Part shown: piece by piece, positions 8,008 through 16,753 of the stretch
How the letters are laid out: every line of letters begins with the position of its first letter
Position numbering within the stretch: the stretch's first letter is position 1
Source: Clostridiales bacterium
GTDB taxonomy: Bacteria; Bacillota; Clostridia; Oscillospirales; Oscillospiraceae
DNA length: 34,895 bases
Reading direction: 5' to 3'
NCBI GenBank assembly: GCA_003525905.1
Contig: DQIA01000086.1
Location: 7,837-42,731, forward strand
Notes under the pieces: generated by a model
The model's input: only the letters and a program-made list of their open reading frames with translations
Told to the model about the DNA's origin: nothing
The model's database searches: none
Made by a program: the position numbers and the translations under genes

Positions 8008-8739
8008 ATGAGCATCAAAACCATTTGTTATCTCTCCTTTGGCTACCCGACCATTGAAAAAAGCATTGAAATGGCCGGACGTTACATTGAGGGCGGCTGT
8101 GACGCCATCGAGGTCAGCATTCCGCCGAAGGATCCGTACCGCGACAGCGCTTTTTTGCAGGAGCTCTACCGCGTTGCGCTGGCACAGACCGATGACTATT
8201 CGAAGTATCTTGAGGGCATTGGCCGCATGACGGAGCAGTATCCGAGCACAGAGTTCTTTTTTGTGCTTTATCATGAGGTCATTATGGCAATCGGCGCGGA
8301 GAAGCTGGGCGAGTTCTGCGAGAAGCACCACATCGTCAACGTCATTTCCGGCGACCTGCATGACCCCGAGGCAATTGCGGCACTGCGGAAACATGGTGTC
8401 AAGCTGGCGCGCTCGGTGAACTACAAGATGAACGAGGATGACATTCAGCGCTGCATCAACACCGATGGCTTTACTTATATGCAGGCGTTCCCGAGCGAGG
8501 GACAGTATGTCAAGCCCGGCTTTGAAGAGCTGGAAACCTGCATCCGCTATCTGCGCGAGCGTAAAGTCTCCGAGCCGATCTACTGCGGCGCGGGCATTAA
8601 GTCTCCGGCGGACGCAGCGCGCGTCAAGGCCGCGGGAGGCCAGGGCTTCTTTGTCGGAAGCTCCATTATTAAACTGTACGACACGCCGGAAAAACTCGTT
8701 GAGCTGATCCGCGAATATAAAAAGGCAGCGCAGAACTGA
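8008..8739 (+). CDS. TrpA-like TIM-barrel lyase, catalytic pair intact
   Basis: A 243-residue paralogue of the preceding gene. CYLSFGYPTIEKSIEMAG is the first strand and helix, and AIEVSIPPKDPYRD carries Glu35 and Asp46, matching the TrpA catalytic Glu49 and Asp60 in spacing and context. CGAGIKSPADAARVKAAGG and GFFVGSSIIKLYD are the phosphate-binding end. A retro-aldol cleavage of a phosphorylated substrate, releasing glyceraldehyde-3-phosphate or a similar product, is the natural inference, but no TrpB exists to use indole. An in-frame start at 7990 is possible. The ATG at 8008 was chosen because AAGGAAG lies nine bases ahead, whereas the ATG at 8002 is too close. It is almost joined to the upstream paralogue, so the two are probably co-translated. 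Confidence 0.78.
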   Translation: MSIKTICYLSFGYPTIEKSIEMAGRYIEGGCDAIEVSIPPKDPYRDSAFLQELYRVALAQTDDYSKYLEGIGRMTEQYPSTEFFFVLYHEVIMAIGAEKLGEFCEKHHIVNVISGDLHDPEAIAALRKHGVKLARSVNYKMNEDDIQRCINTDGFTYMQAFPSEGQYVKPGFEELETCIRYLRERKVSEPIYCGAGIKSPADAARVKAAGGQGFFVGSSIIKLYDTPEKLVELIREYKKAAQN

Positions 8740-8775
8740 CCTGCGCAAAACAGAATATTTAAGAGGTGTGACATT

Positions 8776-9951
8776 ATGAAAGACTTTTGGTACTATGTTC
8801 CGACCCGTGTAAATTTTGGTCCGTCCTGCTTTCAGTATCTGGTGGACACCATCCATCAGTGGGGCACGAAGCCTCTAATCGTTTACGGCGGCGGCTCCAT
8901 CAAGCGCAACGGCGCTTATGACGCGGTTGTCAGCCGTCTGAAGGAAGCAAACATCCCCTATGCGGAAATGGGCGGCGTCGCGCCGAACCCGCGCTATGAG
9001 TCCGTGCTTGAGGGCAACCGCATCTGCCGCGAGGAGCAGTGCGACATCCTGCTGCCCATCGGCGGCGCTTCTGCCATTGACTGCGCGAAGTCCATTGCCG
9101 CCACCGTGAACTATGACGGCGAGCCTTGGGACATCATCAGTAAAAAGGTTCCCGTAGGCAAGGTTCTGCCCGTCATTGCCGTCCCGACGTTGGCTGCGGC
9201 AGGCTCCGAAATGTCCACAAGCTCTGTGATTTCCCGTATGGACATCAATGAGAAGGCCGGCTATTCCAGCCCCGATATGCGTCCGCGCGCGTCCTTCTCC
9301 AATCCAGAATTTACCTTCACCATGCCGAAGAAGCAGACCGCAGCTGGCGTCGCCGATGCCATCAGCCATGTGATGGAGTCCTATTTTTCCAATGTTCCCG
9401 AAGCGTACTTGCAGACAAAGTTCGGCGAGGCAATGTTCAACACGCTGTTCCACTATGGCAAGATCGCTTATGATGATCCGACCAACTATGAGGCGCGTTC
9501 GAACATCATGTGGACCTGCTGCTGGGCGATTAATGGTCTTACCGTCAAGGGCAACCCCGTTGGCTGGTCAATGCATAAGCTTGAGCATGAGCTGTCCGCC
9601 TTCTACGATGTCACGCACGGCGAAGGACTTGCCGTTATTATGCCCGCATGGCTGACATGGATGCTCACCGAGGACAACGCTTATCGTTACCTTGGCTATT
9701 TGCAGGCTTCCTTCGGCATCGACCCGACAGGCATGGACAAGATGGAGGCTGCAAAGCTCGCCATTGAGAAGACCCGCGAGTACTTTGCTTCTCTGAACCT
9801 GCCGCAGCACCTGCGCGACTTCGGCATTGAGGAGAGCATGCTGCCCAAGATGGCCCATGAGGCTGCGATCATTGGCAAGGATTACTTTGCCAAGGCGTTC
9901 CGTCCGCTGGACGAGCAGTCCGCACTGGAAATTTACAAGCTGGCTTACTGA
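8776..9951 (+). CDS. iron-containing alcohol dehydrogenase (YqhD/BdhA-like)
   Basis: Group III metal-dependent alcohol dehydrogenases reversibly reduce aldehydes with NAD(P)H. The 391-residue protein shows the nucleotide-binding strand PLIVYGGGSIKRNGAYD, the glycine-rich PIGGASAIDCAKSIA, VPTLAAAGSEMS, and the metal ligands Asp194 and His198 (DAISHVME), His267 (WSMHKLEHEL) and His281 (DVTHGEG). These positions and contexts correspond closely to the butanol dehydrogenase/YqhD branch. It follows the TrpA-like pair by 36 bases with AAGAGGTG upstream, so it is in the same operon. A role in reducing an aldehyde released by the lyases is reasonable. A stem-loop follows the gene and a new promoter precedes the next gene. 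Confidence 0.92.
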   Translation: MKDFWYYVPTRVNFGPSCFQYLVDTIHQWGTKPLIVYGGGSIKRNGAYDAVVSRLKEANIPYAEMGGVAPNPRYESVLEGNRICREEQCDILLPIGGASAIDCAKSIAATVNYDGEPWDIISKKVPVGKVLPVIAVPTLAAAGSEMSTSSVISRMDINEKAGYSSPDMRPRASFSNPEFTFTMPKKQTAAGVADAISHVMESYFSNVPEAYLQTKFGEAMFNTLFHYGKIAYDDPTNYEARSNIMWTCCWAINGLTVKGNPVGWSMHKLEHELSAFYDVTHGEGLAVIMPAWLTWMLTEDNAYRYLGYLQASFGIDPTGMDKMEAAKLAIEKTREYFASLNLPQHLRDFGIEESMLPKMAHEAAIIGKDYFAKAFRPLDEQSALEIYKLAY

Positions 9952-9986
9952 TATTTCTGTTTCATTTTTATTTGGCCTCCTATCGA

Positions 9987-10015
9987 GGGTGCGTCCGATT
10001 CCGGCGGACGCACCC
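9987..10015 (+). terminator. stem-loop behind the alcohol dehydrogenase gene
   Basis: Arms GGGTGCGTCCG (9987-9997) and CGGACGCACCC (10005-10015) form a perfect 11-bp GC-rich stem with a 7-nt loop. No T-run follows on the plus strand, so it may be a partial terminator or an RNA-stabilising 3' hairpin. The next gene has its own promoter. Confidence 0.55.
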
Positions 10016-10166
10016 AAACCTCCTACAGCACGCGCACAATTTGTCATTACAACTATACGATATGGCTTGTGGCATGCAAAGGAGAGATGCTGGGATTATC
10101 AGAACTATCCATTAGGTTTTTGTTAAAATTGACGAAATTTCTGGATTATTTCGGTTGTTTTGCGAA

Positions 10167-10195
10167 TTGAAAATTAGAGATCGCGATGATATTAT
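10167..10195 (+). promoter_or_regulatory. second promoter, upstream of the BMP lipoprotein gene
   Basis: TTGAAA (10167-10172) and TATTAT (10190-10195) are separated by 17 bp. It allows the transporter genes to be expressed independently of the TrpA-like/adh genes. A small stem (ACATCAA 10203-10209 with TTGATGT 10224-10230) sits in the short leader. No purine riboswitch signature was found in the 300-bp gap. Confidence 0.65.
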
Positions 10196-10252
10196 TATTA
10201 TAACATCAATACAACTTTAACCGTTGATGTAAATAAAGAGGAGGATGTATCC

Positions 10253-11467
10253 ATGAAAAAGCTACTCGCAGTTCTGCTTGCACTGGTCATGCTTGTTTCT
10301 CTTGCAGCCTGTGCCGGCAACACGGACAAAGACAACCCCAGCAGCGACGCTCCCGCAAACTCCGACAATCCCAGTATGAAGGCCAACGTCAACAAGAAGA
10401 TCGCTATGATCATGCAGCAGGGCGGCTTGGGCGACCAGGGCTTTAACGACACTGCCTATGCCGGTTTGATGACCTGCAAGGAAAAGTACGATCTGGATGT
10501 TAACGCCGTGGAATGCACCGACACCACGCAGGGCGAGACCCTGATTCGTGAGCTGTGCGAAGCGGGTTACGGCCTGATCATCAACCTCGAAGCCGGAATC
10601 AGCGGCAATATGTACACCGTTGCACGCGACTACCCCGACATTTACTTCGTCGTTGTCGGCCGTCAGCTCCGCATCAACGCGGTTGATGGTTTCACTGAAA
10701 CCCCGAAGAACGTCATTGAATCCTACATCACGCTCAACGAGCACTCCTTCCTCGCAGGCGTCGTCGCTGCCTTTGCCGCAACTGATGGCAACACTCTTGT
10801 TGAGGGTGTCGGCCAGCACGAAGGCTGCAACATCGGCATTCTGTTCGGTGCCGAGTCTGTCGGCTTCTATCAGTATGGCGACGGCTTCCGTCAGGGCGCA
10901 CTGTTCTACAACCCCGATGCAAAGGTCTACATTGACTACACTGTTGGCTTCTCCGATACTGCAAACGCGCAAAGCATCGCGCAGAACATGATTAACAACA
11001 TGGGCTGCGACGTCATCTGGACCTGCTGCGGCACTGCCGGCCTTGGTGGCCTGGAGGCCTGCCGTCTGAACAATGCCTTCGGCATCGGCGTCGACTCCAA
11101 CCAGGACGAGGTTGAGCCGGGCAACATCCTGACCTCTGCAATCCGCGACAACACCTCTCTGTTGGAATTCTACATCGGCAAGTACCTCGAAGGCAACATC
11201 GAGCAGACCGAGCCGGACACCTTCAACCTTTCCAACGGCGGCGTTGACATCACCGACATGAGCGTCATCGAGCAGTACGTCACGGATAAGGACAAGCTGG
11301 AAGAACTCAAGGGCATTCTCGACCAGTGCCGTAAGTGGATTGCTGACGGAACCATCACCGTGTTCGACGCTCGTATGGCGAGCATCGAGTCCGACGGCCA
11401 GCGCTTGGACGATTGGCTCCAGATCGACGGTAACAACGTAACCTATGCAGAGCTGAACAAGAAATAA
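10253..11467 (+). CDS. BMP/Med-family substrate-binding lipoprotein (nucleoside-type ABC importer)
   Basis: A 404-residue extracytoplasmic binding protein. The N-terminus is a lipoprotein signal with lipobox LAAC at residues 17-20, making Cys20 the lipid anchor, followed by a Ser/Asn/Pro-rich linker. The mature part starts with KIAMIMQQGGLGDQGFND, the classic opening of the BMP family (PnrA/TmpC/Med type), whose characterised members bind purine nucleosides. Later segments SFLAGVVAAF, FGAESVGFYQYGDGFRQGA, and AFGIGVDSNQDEVEPGNILTS also fit. It has a strong GAGGAGG site and its own promoter. It lies directly ahead of the matching ATPase and permeases. The ligand may be a nucleoside or a nucleoside-like compound; this cannot be settled from sequence. 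Confidence 0.93.
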   Translation: MKKLLAVLLALVMLVSLAACAGNTDKDNPSSDAPANSDNPSMKANVNKKIAMIMQQGGLGDQGFNDTAYAGLMTCKEKYDLDVNAVECTDTTQGETLIRELCEAGYGLIINLEAGISGNMYTVARDYPDIYFVVVGRQLRINAVDGFTETPKNVIESYITLNEHSFLAGVVAAFAATDGNTLVEGVGQHEGCNIGILFGAESVGFYQYGDGFRQGALFYNPDAKVYIDYTVGFSDTANAQSIAQNMINNMGCDVIWTCCGTAGLGGLEACRLNNAFGIGVDSNQDEVEPGNILTSAIRDNTSLLEFYIGKYLEGNIEQTEPDTFNLSNGGVDITDMSVIEQYVTDKDKLEELKGILDQCRKWIADGTITVFDARMASIESDGQRLDDWLQIDGNNVTYAELNKK

Positions 11468-11477
11468 CCGACTGTGT

Positions 11478-11509
11478 ATGCCCCGTTGAAGGTAGCTCCA
11501 GCGGGGCAT
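11478..11509 (+). terminator. stem-loop between the binding protein and ATPase genes
   Basis: Arms ATGCCCCG (11478-11485) and CGGGGCAT (11502-11509) form an 8-bp stem with no T-run. Such intercistronic hairpins often allow more binding protein than transporter to be made. It is an attenuator or mRNA stabiliser rather than a full stop. Confidence 0.5.
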
Positions 11510-11534
11510 GCACCATCAATAGGATGCTTTGGTG

Positions 11535-13115
11535 ATGAATATGGATACCATTATTGAAACTAAGAACTTAACGAAGAAATTTGGAAACTTTACTGCCAAC
11601 GATCACATTGATCTGGCAGTGAAGGAAGGGGAGATCCGCGCCATCATCGGTGAAAACGGCGCCGGTAAGTCCACCCTCATGAATATGCTCTATGGCATCT
11701 TGCAGCCGACGGAGGGCGAGATCCTCTTCCGCGGCAAAAAGGTAGCCATCGCTTCGCCGCGCGATGCCATTGAGCTGGGCATCGGCATGGTGCACCAGCA
11801 CTTCAAGCTCTCGCCGTCGCTGTCCATCTATGAGAATATCGTTCTCGGCACAGAAACGGTGTGCACCCATAAAATCGGGAAAAAAACCTTCCGCGGCGTC
11901 CTGATTGACAAAAAGAAGGAAAAAGCCGAAATTCAGGCGCTTGTGGACAAGTTTAATTTTAATTTGAATATTACCGACAAAGTTTCGGATATTTCCGTCG
12001 GCGCAAAGCAGCGTGTGGAGATCCTGAAAATGCTCTACCGCGATGTCGATCTGCTCATCCTGGATGAACCGACGGCCGTGCTCATTCCGCAGGAGGTGGA
12101 CGACCTCATACGCCGCCTGATTGACCTGAAGAAAGCCGGGAAGACGATTATTATCATTACGCACAAGCTCAATGAGGTCAAAATGTGCGCCGATAACATT
12201 ACGGTTATCCGTGCAGGCCACGTTATTGGCACTGTGCCGAACGACGAAAATACCACCGACGAGGATCTGGCTGAGATGATGGTCGGCCGCGCCGTCCTGC
12301 TGCGGGTGAAGAAAAGTGGAAAGCCCGTAGGAGGAAAGGTTGCCTATCAGGTTAATCATCTCAGTGCAGTCAACTCCGAGGGCAAAAAGATTCTTAATGA
12401 CATCAGCTTCCGCATCCATGAAAACGAGGTCGTCGGTATTGCTGGCGTTGAGGGCAACGGCCAAACCGAGCTGATGCTGGCACTGACCGGGCTTTTGGAT
12501 GTTTGCCATGGCTCAACCGTGGAGTTGGGCGGCGTGAATATCACGGGGCTGTGGCCGGACGAACTGAGGAAGCACGACATCGGTGTGGTGCCGGAGGATC
12601 GTTACAAGCAGGGGCTGTGCCTTGACGTACCGGTCTCGGCCAATCTCATCGCCGGTTATCACGGACTTAAGCCCTATTGCAATAAAGGCGTCATGAATCG
12701 CCGTGCCATAACGGAAAACCGCGACCGTCTGGTAGAGGAATACGACGTTCGTCTGAGCACGAAGGATCCGGCGGTTGGCTCTCTCTCTGGCGGCAATGCG
12801 CAGAAGGTTATCATTGCGCGTGAATTCAGCCGCAGACCGAAGGTGCTGCTGGTCAGCCAGCCGACGCGCGGCGTGGATATCGGCGCAATTGAATTCATCC
12901 ACAATCAGATCCTTAAAATGCGTGATGCCAGTACGGCGGTACTTATCATCTCCTCGGAGCTTTCCGAGGTCACGGGGCTTTCCGACCGTGTGCTCGTGAT
13001 GTATCACGGGGAAATCGTCGGCAGCTTCCGCTCGGATGATGTGAGCTTCAATGAGCTGGGACTTTATATGTCCGGTGTGAAGCGCATGTCCTCCGAGGAG
13101 CTTTCGGAAGAATGA
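11535..13115 (+). CDS. nucleoside-type ABC transporter ATPase (duplicated ATPase domains)
   Basis: A 526-residue ATPase with two ABC domains in one chain, as in the NupO/RbsA-like importers. The first domain has Walker A GENGAGKST, signature ISVGAKQRVEI and Walker B LLILDEPTA. The second has a degenerate Walker A GVEGNGQTELM, signature LSGGNAQKV and Walker B VLLVSQPTRGVD in which the catalytic Glu is replaced by Gln. This asymmetry is normal for the family: one site hydrolyses ATP and the other mainly binds. The ATG at 11535 has AGGAT nine bases upstream; TTG and GTG codons just before it are less likely. It powers import of the ligand captured by the upstream lipoprotein. Confidence 0.93.
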   Translation: MNMDTIIETKNLTKKFGNFTANDHIDLAVKEGEIRAIIGENGAGKSTLMNMLYGILQPTEGEILFRGKKVAIASPRDAIELGIGMVHQHFKLSPSLSIYENIVLGTETVCTHKIGKKTFRGVLIDKKKEKAEIQALVDKFNFNLNITDKVSDISVGAKQRVEILKMLYRDVDLLILDEPTAVLIPQEVDDLIRRLIDLKKAGKTIIIITHKLNEVKMCADNITVIRAGHVIGTVPNDENTTDEDLAEMMVGRAVLLRVKKSGKPVGGKVAYQVNHLSAVNSEGKKILNDISFRIHENEVVGIAGVEGNGQTELMLALTGLLDVCHGSTVELGGVNITGLWPDELRKHDIGVVPEDRYKQGLCLDVPVSANLIAGYHGLKPYCNKGVMNRRAITENRDRLVEEYDVRLSTKDPAVGSLSGGNAQKVIIAREFSRRPKVLLVSQPTRGVDIGAIEFIHNQILKMRDASTAVLIISSELSEVTGLSDRVLVMYHGEIVGSFRSDDVSFNELGLYMSGVKRMSSEELSEE

Positions 13116-13128
13116 GAGGTTTAGAACT

Positions 13129-14241
13129 ATGAAACAAAGACTCCCTGCAAAACGCACGACCGGCTGGACCTCAAATCTTCTCGCAGCGGCTGGAGACGTG
13201 CTGGTGCCGCTGCTGTTTGCCTTCGGCGTTGGCAGCATCTTCTCCTTGATCTGCGGCTGTAATCCCTTTACTCTTTACAGCTATATCATCAAAAAAGCGT
13301 TTTTCTCCGTCGGCGGCCTGCTGAACACGCTCGGCTATACTACGCCGATCATCATCACGGGCATGGCTACGGCACTTTCCATCCGTGCGAATATGTACAA
13401 TATGGGCATTGAGGGTCAGGTATTCCTGGGTGCCTTCACCGCGGCTCTTGCGGGCTATATGATCAAGGGCGTTCCCACGGCGCTGCATGTCACGCTGTGC
13501 CTGCTGATTGGCGCCGCCTTCGGCGCGGTCTACGCGCTGATTCCCGGCCTGCTGAAGGCCAAGCTGCGCGTGAACGAGGTTGTTACAACCGTTATGCTCA
13601 ACAGCATTGCCACGCAGGTCACAGGCTTTCTGACCCAGAGCTACCTTGGAACGGGCGATGCCTATGCGCACACTGAGTTCATCGAGCAGACCGCCCGCCT
13701 TGCCAAACTCAACAGCAAGTACCGCTGCACAACGGCGATCTTTATTGCGCTGGCAATCTGGCTGATCCTGTATTTCATTCTGAAAAAGACCAAATTCGGC
13801 TATGAGATTGACTGCATCGGCAAGCAGTGGGAATTTGCCGACGCCGTCGGTATGCACGTCAGCCGGAAAATCGTCGTGATCTTCGTGGTCGGCGGCGCGC
13901 TGGCCGGTATTGCAGGTGCAACAGAAATTCTCGGTGTCAACTATAACTTTGTCAACACCTTCTCTGCTAACCCCGGTATCGGCTGGGACGGCTTCTTTGT
14001 GTGTATCCTGGCTGGCAGTAATCCAGTCGGCATTCTGCTATTTTCCATCGTCTTCGGCGCGCTGCGCTACGGCGCTCTGGCGGCGCAGACCGGCCTCGGC
14101 GTTCCTCTTGACCTCATCAACATCATCAAGAGCACGTTGGTGCTGTTTATGGCCATCAAGCTCATCGGCAATAACCGCGAAGCCATTGCTGACTTCTTCG
14201 GCCACATCTTCCACCGGTCTGCGGTGAAAAAGGAGGGCTGA
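13129..14241 (+). CDS. ABC transporter permease, nucleoside type (first subunit)
   Basis: A 370-residue integral membrane protein of the BPD_transp_2 (branched-chain/ribose/nucleoside) permease class. About nine or ten hydrophobic segments are seen. The family landmark MATALSIRANMYNMGIEGQV is followed by the cytoplasmic coupling loop KLRVNEVVTTVMLNSIA, and a late TGLGVPLDLINIIK region. It starts 13 bases after the ATPase gene and ends two bases before the second permease. It pairs with that protein to form the membrane channel. The N-terminal 20 residues are basic and cytoplasmic. Confidence 0.92.
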   Translation: MKQRLPAKRTTGWTSNLLAAAGDVLVPLLFAFGVGSIFSLICGCNPFTLYSYIIKKAFFSVGGLLNTLGYTTPIIITGMATALSIRANMYNMGIEGQVFLGAFTAALAGYMIKGVPTALHVTLCLLIGAAFGAVYALIPGLLKAKLRVNEVVTTVMLNSIATQVTGFLTQSYLGTGDAYAHTEFIEQTARLAKLNSKYRCTTAIFIALAIWLILYFILKKTKFGYEIDCIGKQWEFADAVGMHVSRKIVVIFVVGGALAGIAGATEILGVNYNFVNTFSANPGIGWDGFFVCILAGSNPVGILLFSIVFGALRYGALAAQTGLGVPLDLINIIKSTLVLFMAIKLIGNNREAIADFFGHIFHRSAVKKEG

Positions 14242-14243
14242 GC

Positions 14244-15179
14244 ATGAATTACCTCTCGCTGTTTCTGAATCTTCTGAACATGACTGTGGAAAACGCTGCG
14301 CCGTATCTGCTCATCACCATCGGAGGCGTATTTGTCGCAAGAGCAGGCGTGTTCAACATCTCCATGGAGGGCTGCACAGAGTTTGCCGCCTTTGCGGGCA
14401 TTCTCTTTGCCTTCATGACGGGACAGATCTGGGTCGGCGTAATCGCTGCCTTCGTAATCGCAATTCTGCTCAACTGCCTGTTCTATCTGTTTACCGTTAA
14501 GCTCAAGGGCAACCTCAGCGTCGTCGGCAGCGGCATCAACCTAATGGCAGCCTGCATTCCGGCCTGCCTTTTACAGGCACTCTACGGGACGCGCAGCAAT
14601 CTGGTTGCCAGCAGCATCATTGACCCGGCGAATATGATGATCGACGTGCCGGTTCTTCGTAGCATTCCGATCCTGAGCGATATTTTTAACAACCACACGG
14701 CGATTACCTACCTGACCTTCCTTGTGGTCATTGTGCTGACTGTCGTGATGTATAAGACCAAGTTTGGCATTTATGTCCGCGTGACTGGCGAAAGCGTCAA
14801 CGCTGCGAAATCCGTCGGCATCAAGACCAACCGCATCAAGTTCCTGTGCCTGATGATCTCCGCCGCGACCTGCGCACTGGCCGGACTGAACCTTTCGGTT
14901 GAGCAGCTCGGCATGTATACCATCAACATGACGGCGAACCGCGGCTTTATCTGCCTGAGCGCCATTAACTGCGGCCGTAAGGATCCGGAGAAGGCCTGTG
15001 TCTATGCGCTGATCTTCGGCTTTGTCCGTGCGCTGCAAACCATCATCAACAACTTTGTTCCTGCGGCCATTTCGTCGCTGCTCGGCATTATGCCCTATGT
15101 CACGATCATTGTCGTGCTGCTGATCGTCGAGACGCCCAATGCCCGCAAAAATCATCTGCGCTTCTTCAAGGAAGCCTGA
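14244..15179 (+). CDS. ABC transporter permease, nucleoside type (second subunit)
   Basis: A 311-residue membrane protein, shorter than its partner, with about eight or nine hydrophobic segments. GGVFVARAGVFNISMEGC is the conserved helix and loop of nucleoside-type permeases, and KGNLSVVGSGINLMAACI corresponds to the coupling region. FGIYVRVTGESVNAAKSVGI is the usual cytoplasmic loop. It starts two bases after the first permease (GGAGG inside that gene's end), so the pair is tightly coupled. With the lipoprotein and the ATPase it completes a four-gene importer. Confidence 0.92.
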   Translation: MNYLSLFLNLLNMTVENAAPYLLITIGGVFVARAGVFNISMEGCTEFAAFAGILFAFMTGQIWVGVIAAFVIAILLNCLFYLFTVKLKGNLSVVGSGINLMAACIPACLLQALYGTRSNLVASSIIDPANMMIDVPVLRSIPILSDIFNNHTAITYLTFLVVIVLTVVMYKTKFGIYVRVTGESVNAAKSVGIKTNRIKFLCLMISAATCALAGLNLSVEQLGMYTINMTANRGFICLSAINCGRKDPEKACVYALIFGFVRALQTIINNFVPAAISSLLGIMPYVTIIVVLLIVETPNARKNHLRFFKEA

Positions 15180-15193
15180 CGGGAGGAATTTCT

Positions 15194-15784
15194 ATGCCTA
15201 AAACTGCTGTTCTTGTCATCGACATGCAAAAGGATTTCACACGTCCGGAGGGAAGATTCTATTATCCCGAGACGACCGGCGAAATGATGAAGACCTTCCC
15301 GGAAAAGCTCAACAAAATGCGTGACCTTGGCGCACTTGTCGTCATCGTCTATACCGCGCATCCGGCGGATGAAAAGGAGGTCAATCCCGAGCTGACGCGC
15401 ATGTTCCGCGATGGTAAGAAAGCTTCATTGGTCGAGGGCTCGGCCGGTGCGGAGCTGGAGGAGCGCATTCCCTATGATCCGGAGCGTGACATCATGTTCC
15501 GCAAGTTTGTCCCAAGCGCCTTTTTTGGAACGAACCTTGCCGAGATTTTGCGTGAGCGCGGCGTGGAGAACGTTCTTGTGTGTGGCGTCAAGACCAATGT
15601 CTGCTGCCGCGCAACCGCGACCGATGCATCAGCCTACCGCTTCCGCACCTATATGATCAGCGACATGCTTGGTACGAATACCAAGGAGATCAACGATTTC
15701 CATCTGGCGGAAATGACCAAATACTTTGCAAAGGCCATCAGCTCCGACGAGGTCTGTGAGCGGCTGAAGAACGGAGTGTTCTGA
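15194..15784 (+). CDS. isochorismatase-family cysteine hydrolase
   Basis: A 196-residue member of the isochorismatase/nicotinamidase superfamily. The catalytic triad is visible: Asp10 in AVLVIDMQKDF, Lys104 in FRKFVPSAFFGT, and the nucleophile Cys137 in VCGVKTNVCCRATA; a second Cys follows directly. Superfamily members hydrolyse amides such as nicotinamide, carbamoyl compounds or N-carbamoyl sarcosine, or vinyl ethers such as isochorismate. It starts 14 bases after the permease with GGGAGGAA upstream, and its stop overlaps the kinase start by one base. In this setting it probably opens or deaminates a nitrogen-containing part of the imported compound; this is inference. Confidence 0.88.
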   Translation: MPKTAVLVIDMQKDFTRPEGRFYYPETTGEMMKTFPEKLNKMRDLGALVVIVYTAHPADEKEVNPELTRMFRDGKKASLVEGSAGAELEERIPYDPERDIMFRKFVPSAFFGTNLAEILRERGVENVLVCGVKTNVCCRATATDASAYRFRTYMISDMLGTNTKEINDFHLAEMTKYFAKAISSDEVCERLKNGVF

Positions 15785-16752
15785 TGAAGCGCTATGATTT
15801 TACGGTCGTTGGCACGGCCGCAACGGTCAGCATCCTGCACGTAAACCAGATGCCTGAGTGCGGCAAATCTACGCCGGTCTTTGGCGGCAGCCTTACGGAG
15901 TATTCCAACGGCGGCATGGGGCTGAACATCTGCGCCGGTCTTGCCAGACTGGGCGAGGCGGTCTATCCCGTTTTGACCTATGCCGATCATCGACAGCATG
16001 ACTTTCTGCATGCGTTTGCGCGCGAATATCACATGCCTGAAAATGGCATTCAGGATCCGCCAGAGAAAGCCCGCGGCACGACCATTATGATCCAGAACGC
16101 CGAAAAAAACCATATGACGCTCATCACGGAGTATGCGCACCGTCTGCCAGGCAGCACGTTTTATGGCGTGCAGGAGATGAAGCCGGAATTCTTCCGTGAC
16201 AGCCGCTATGTTGTCCTCACTGCGCCCATGGCGATGAATACGCAGCCTGCGATCGACGCTATCCGCGCAAGCGGGACACCACTAGCGCTGTCCATGCGCA
16301 AGGATCCCAATGCGCTACCGCATGAGAAGCTCGCACAGCTTCTGGAGCTGAGCACGGTAATCTTTGCAAATGAAACTGAGACGGCATTTTTATGCGAGGA
16401 ATTCGGCCTAAAGGAGATCCGCGATCTCTTCCAAAATGAGAAGCTACAAATTCTGGTTGAAACGCTGGGTGCGGAGGGAAGCCGTGTGTACTATAGGGAC
16501 GGCGGACAAATCTGTCAGACGCAAGCCCGCGCCGTCCGTCCGCTGTGCGCAGAGCCGGAAACTGTAGGCGCGGGCGACGGCTATGTGTGTGGCTTCCTTT
16601 ATGGACTTGTGCATGGCCGCAGCGTCCATGAGTGCGCCCTGCTGGGCGGCACGCTGTCCTCCTTCGTGCTGGAAAAAGAGGGAAGCATCACAAACCTGCC
16701 CACCGAAGCGCAGCTTCTGGCGCGGTACGAAACAATCAGGAGGGATGATTGA
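15784..16752 (+). CDS. PfkB-family carbohydrate/nucleoside kinase
   Basis: A 322-residue ribokinase-fold kinase. The substrate-binding glycine region is FGGSLTEYSNGGMGLNIC, the middle holds FANETETAFLCEEFG, typical of the family N-x-x-E motif, and the C-terminal anion hole with catalytic Asp is TVGAGDGYVCGFLYGL. Family members phosphorylate sugars or nucleosides at a primary hydroxyl using ATP. The gene overlaps the hydrolase stop (TGATG) and is followed by the BtpA-like gene one base after its own stop. It is therefore translationally coupled on both sides. Phosphorylating the imported compound to trap it is the likely role; specificity cannot be read. Confidence 0.9.
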   Translation: MKRYDFTVVGTAATVSILHVNQMPECGKSTPVFGGSLTEYSNGGMGLNICAGLARLGEAVYPVLTYADHRQHDFLHAFAREYHMPENGIQDPPEKARGTTIMIQNAEKNHMTLITEYAHRLPGSTFYGVQEMKPEFFRDSRYVVLTAPMAMNTQPAIDAIRASGTPLALSMRKDPNALPHEKLAQLLELSTVIFANETETAFLCEEFGLKEIRDLFQNEKLQILVETLGAEGSRVYYRDGGQICQTQARAVRPLCAEPETVGAGDGYVCGFLYGLVHGRSVHECALLGGTLSSFVLEKEGSITNLPTEAQLLARYETIRRDD

Positions 16753-16753
16753 A

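Noticed and set aside
7259..8739. True tryptophan synthase alpha genes
   Set aside because: No trpB, trpC or other trp genes accompany them, there are two divergent copies, and one lacks the catalytic residues; TrpA-like is safer.
9952..10252. Possible purine riboswitch before the nucleoside-type transporter
   Set aside because: The gap holds a promoter and simple hairpins, but not the conserved three-way junction sequences of purine riboswitches, and the leader after the -10 box is only about 50 nt.
10262..11509. 415-residue open frame antisense to the BMP lipoprotein
   Set aside because: The plus-strand gene has a lipobox, family motifs, ribosome site and promoter; the antisense frame has none of these.
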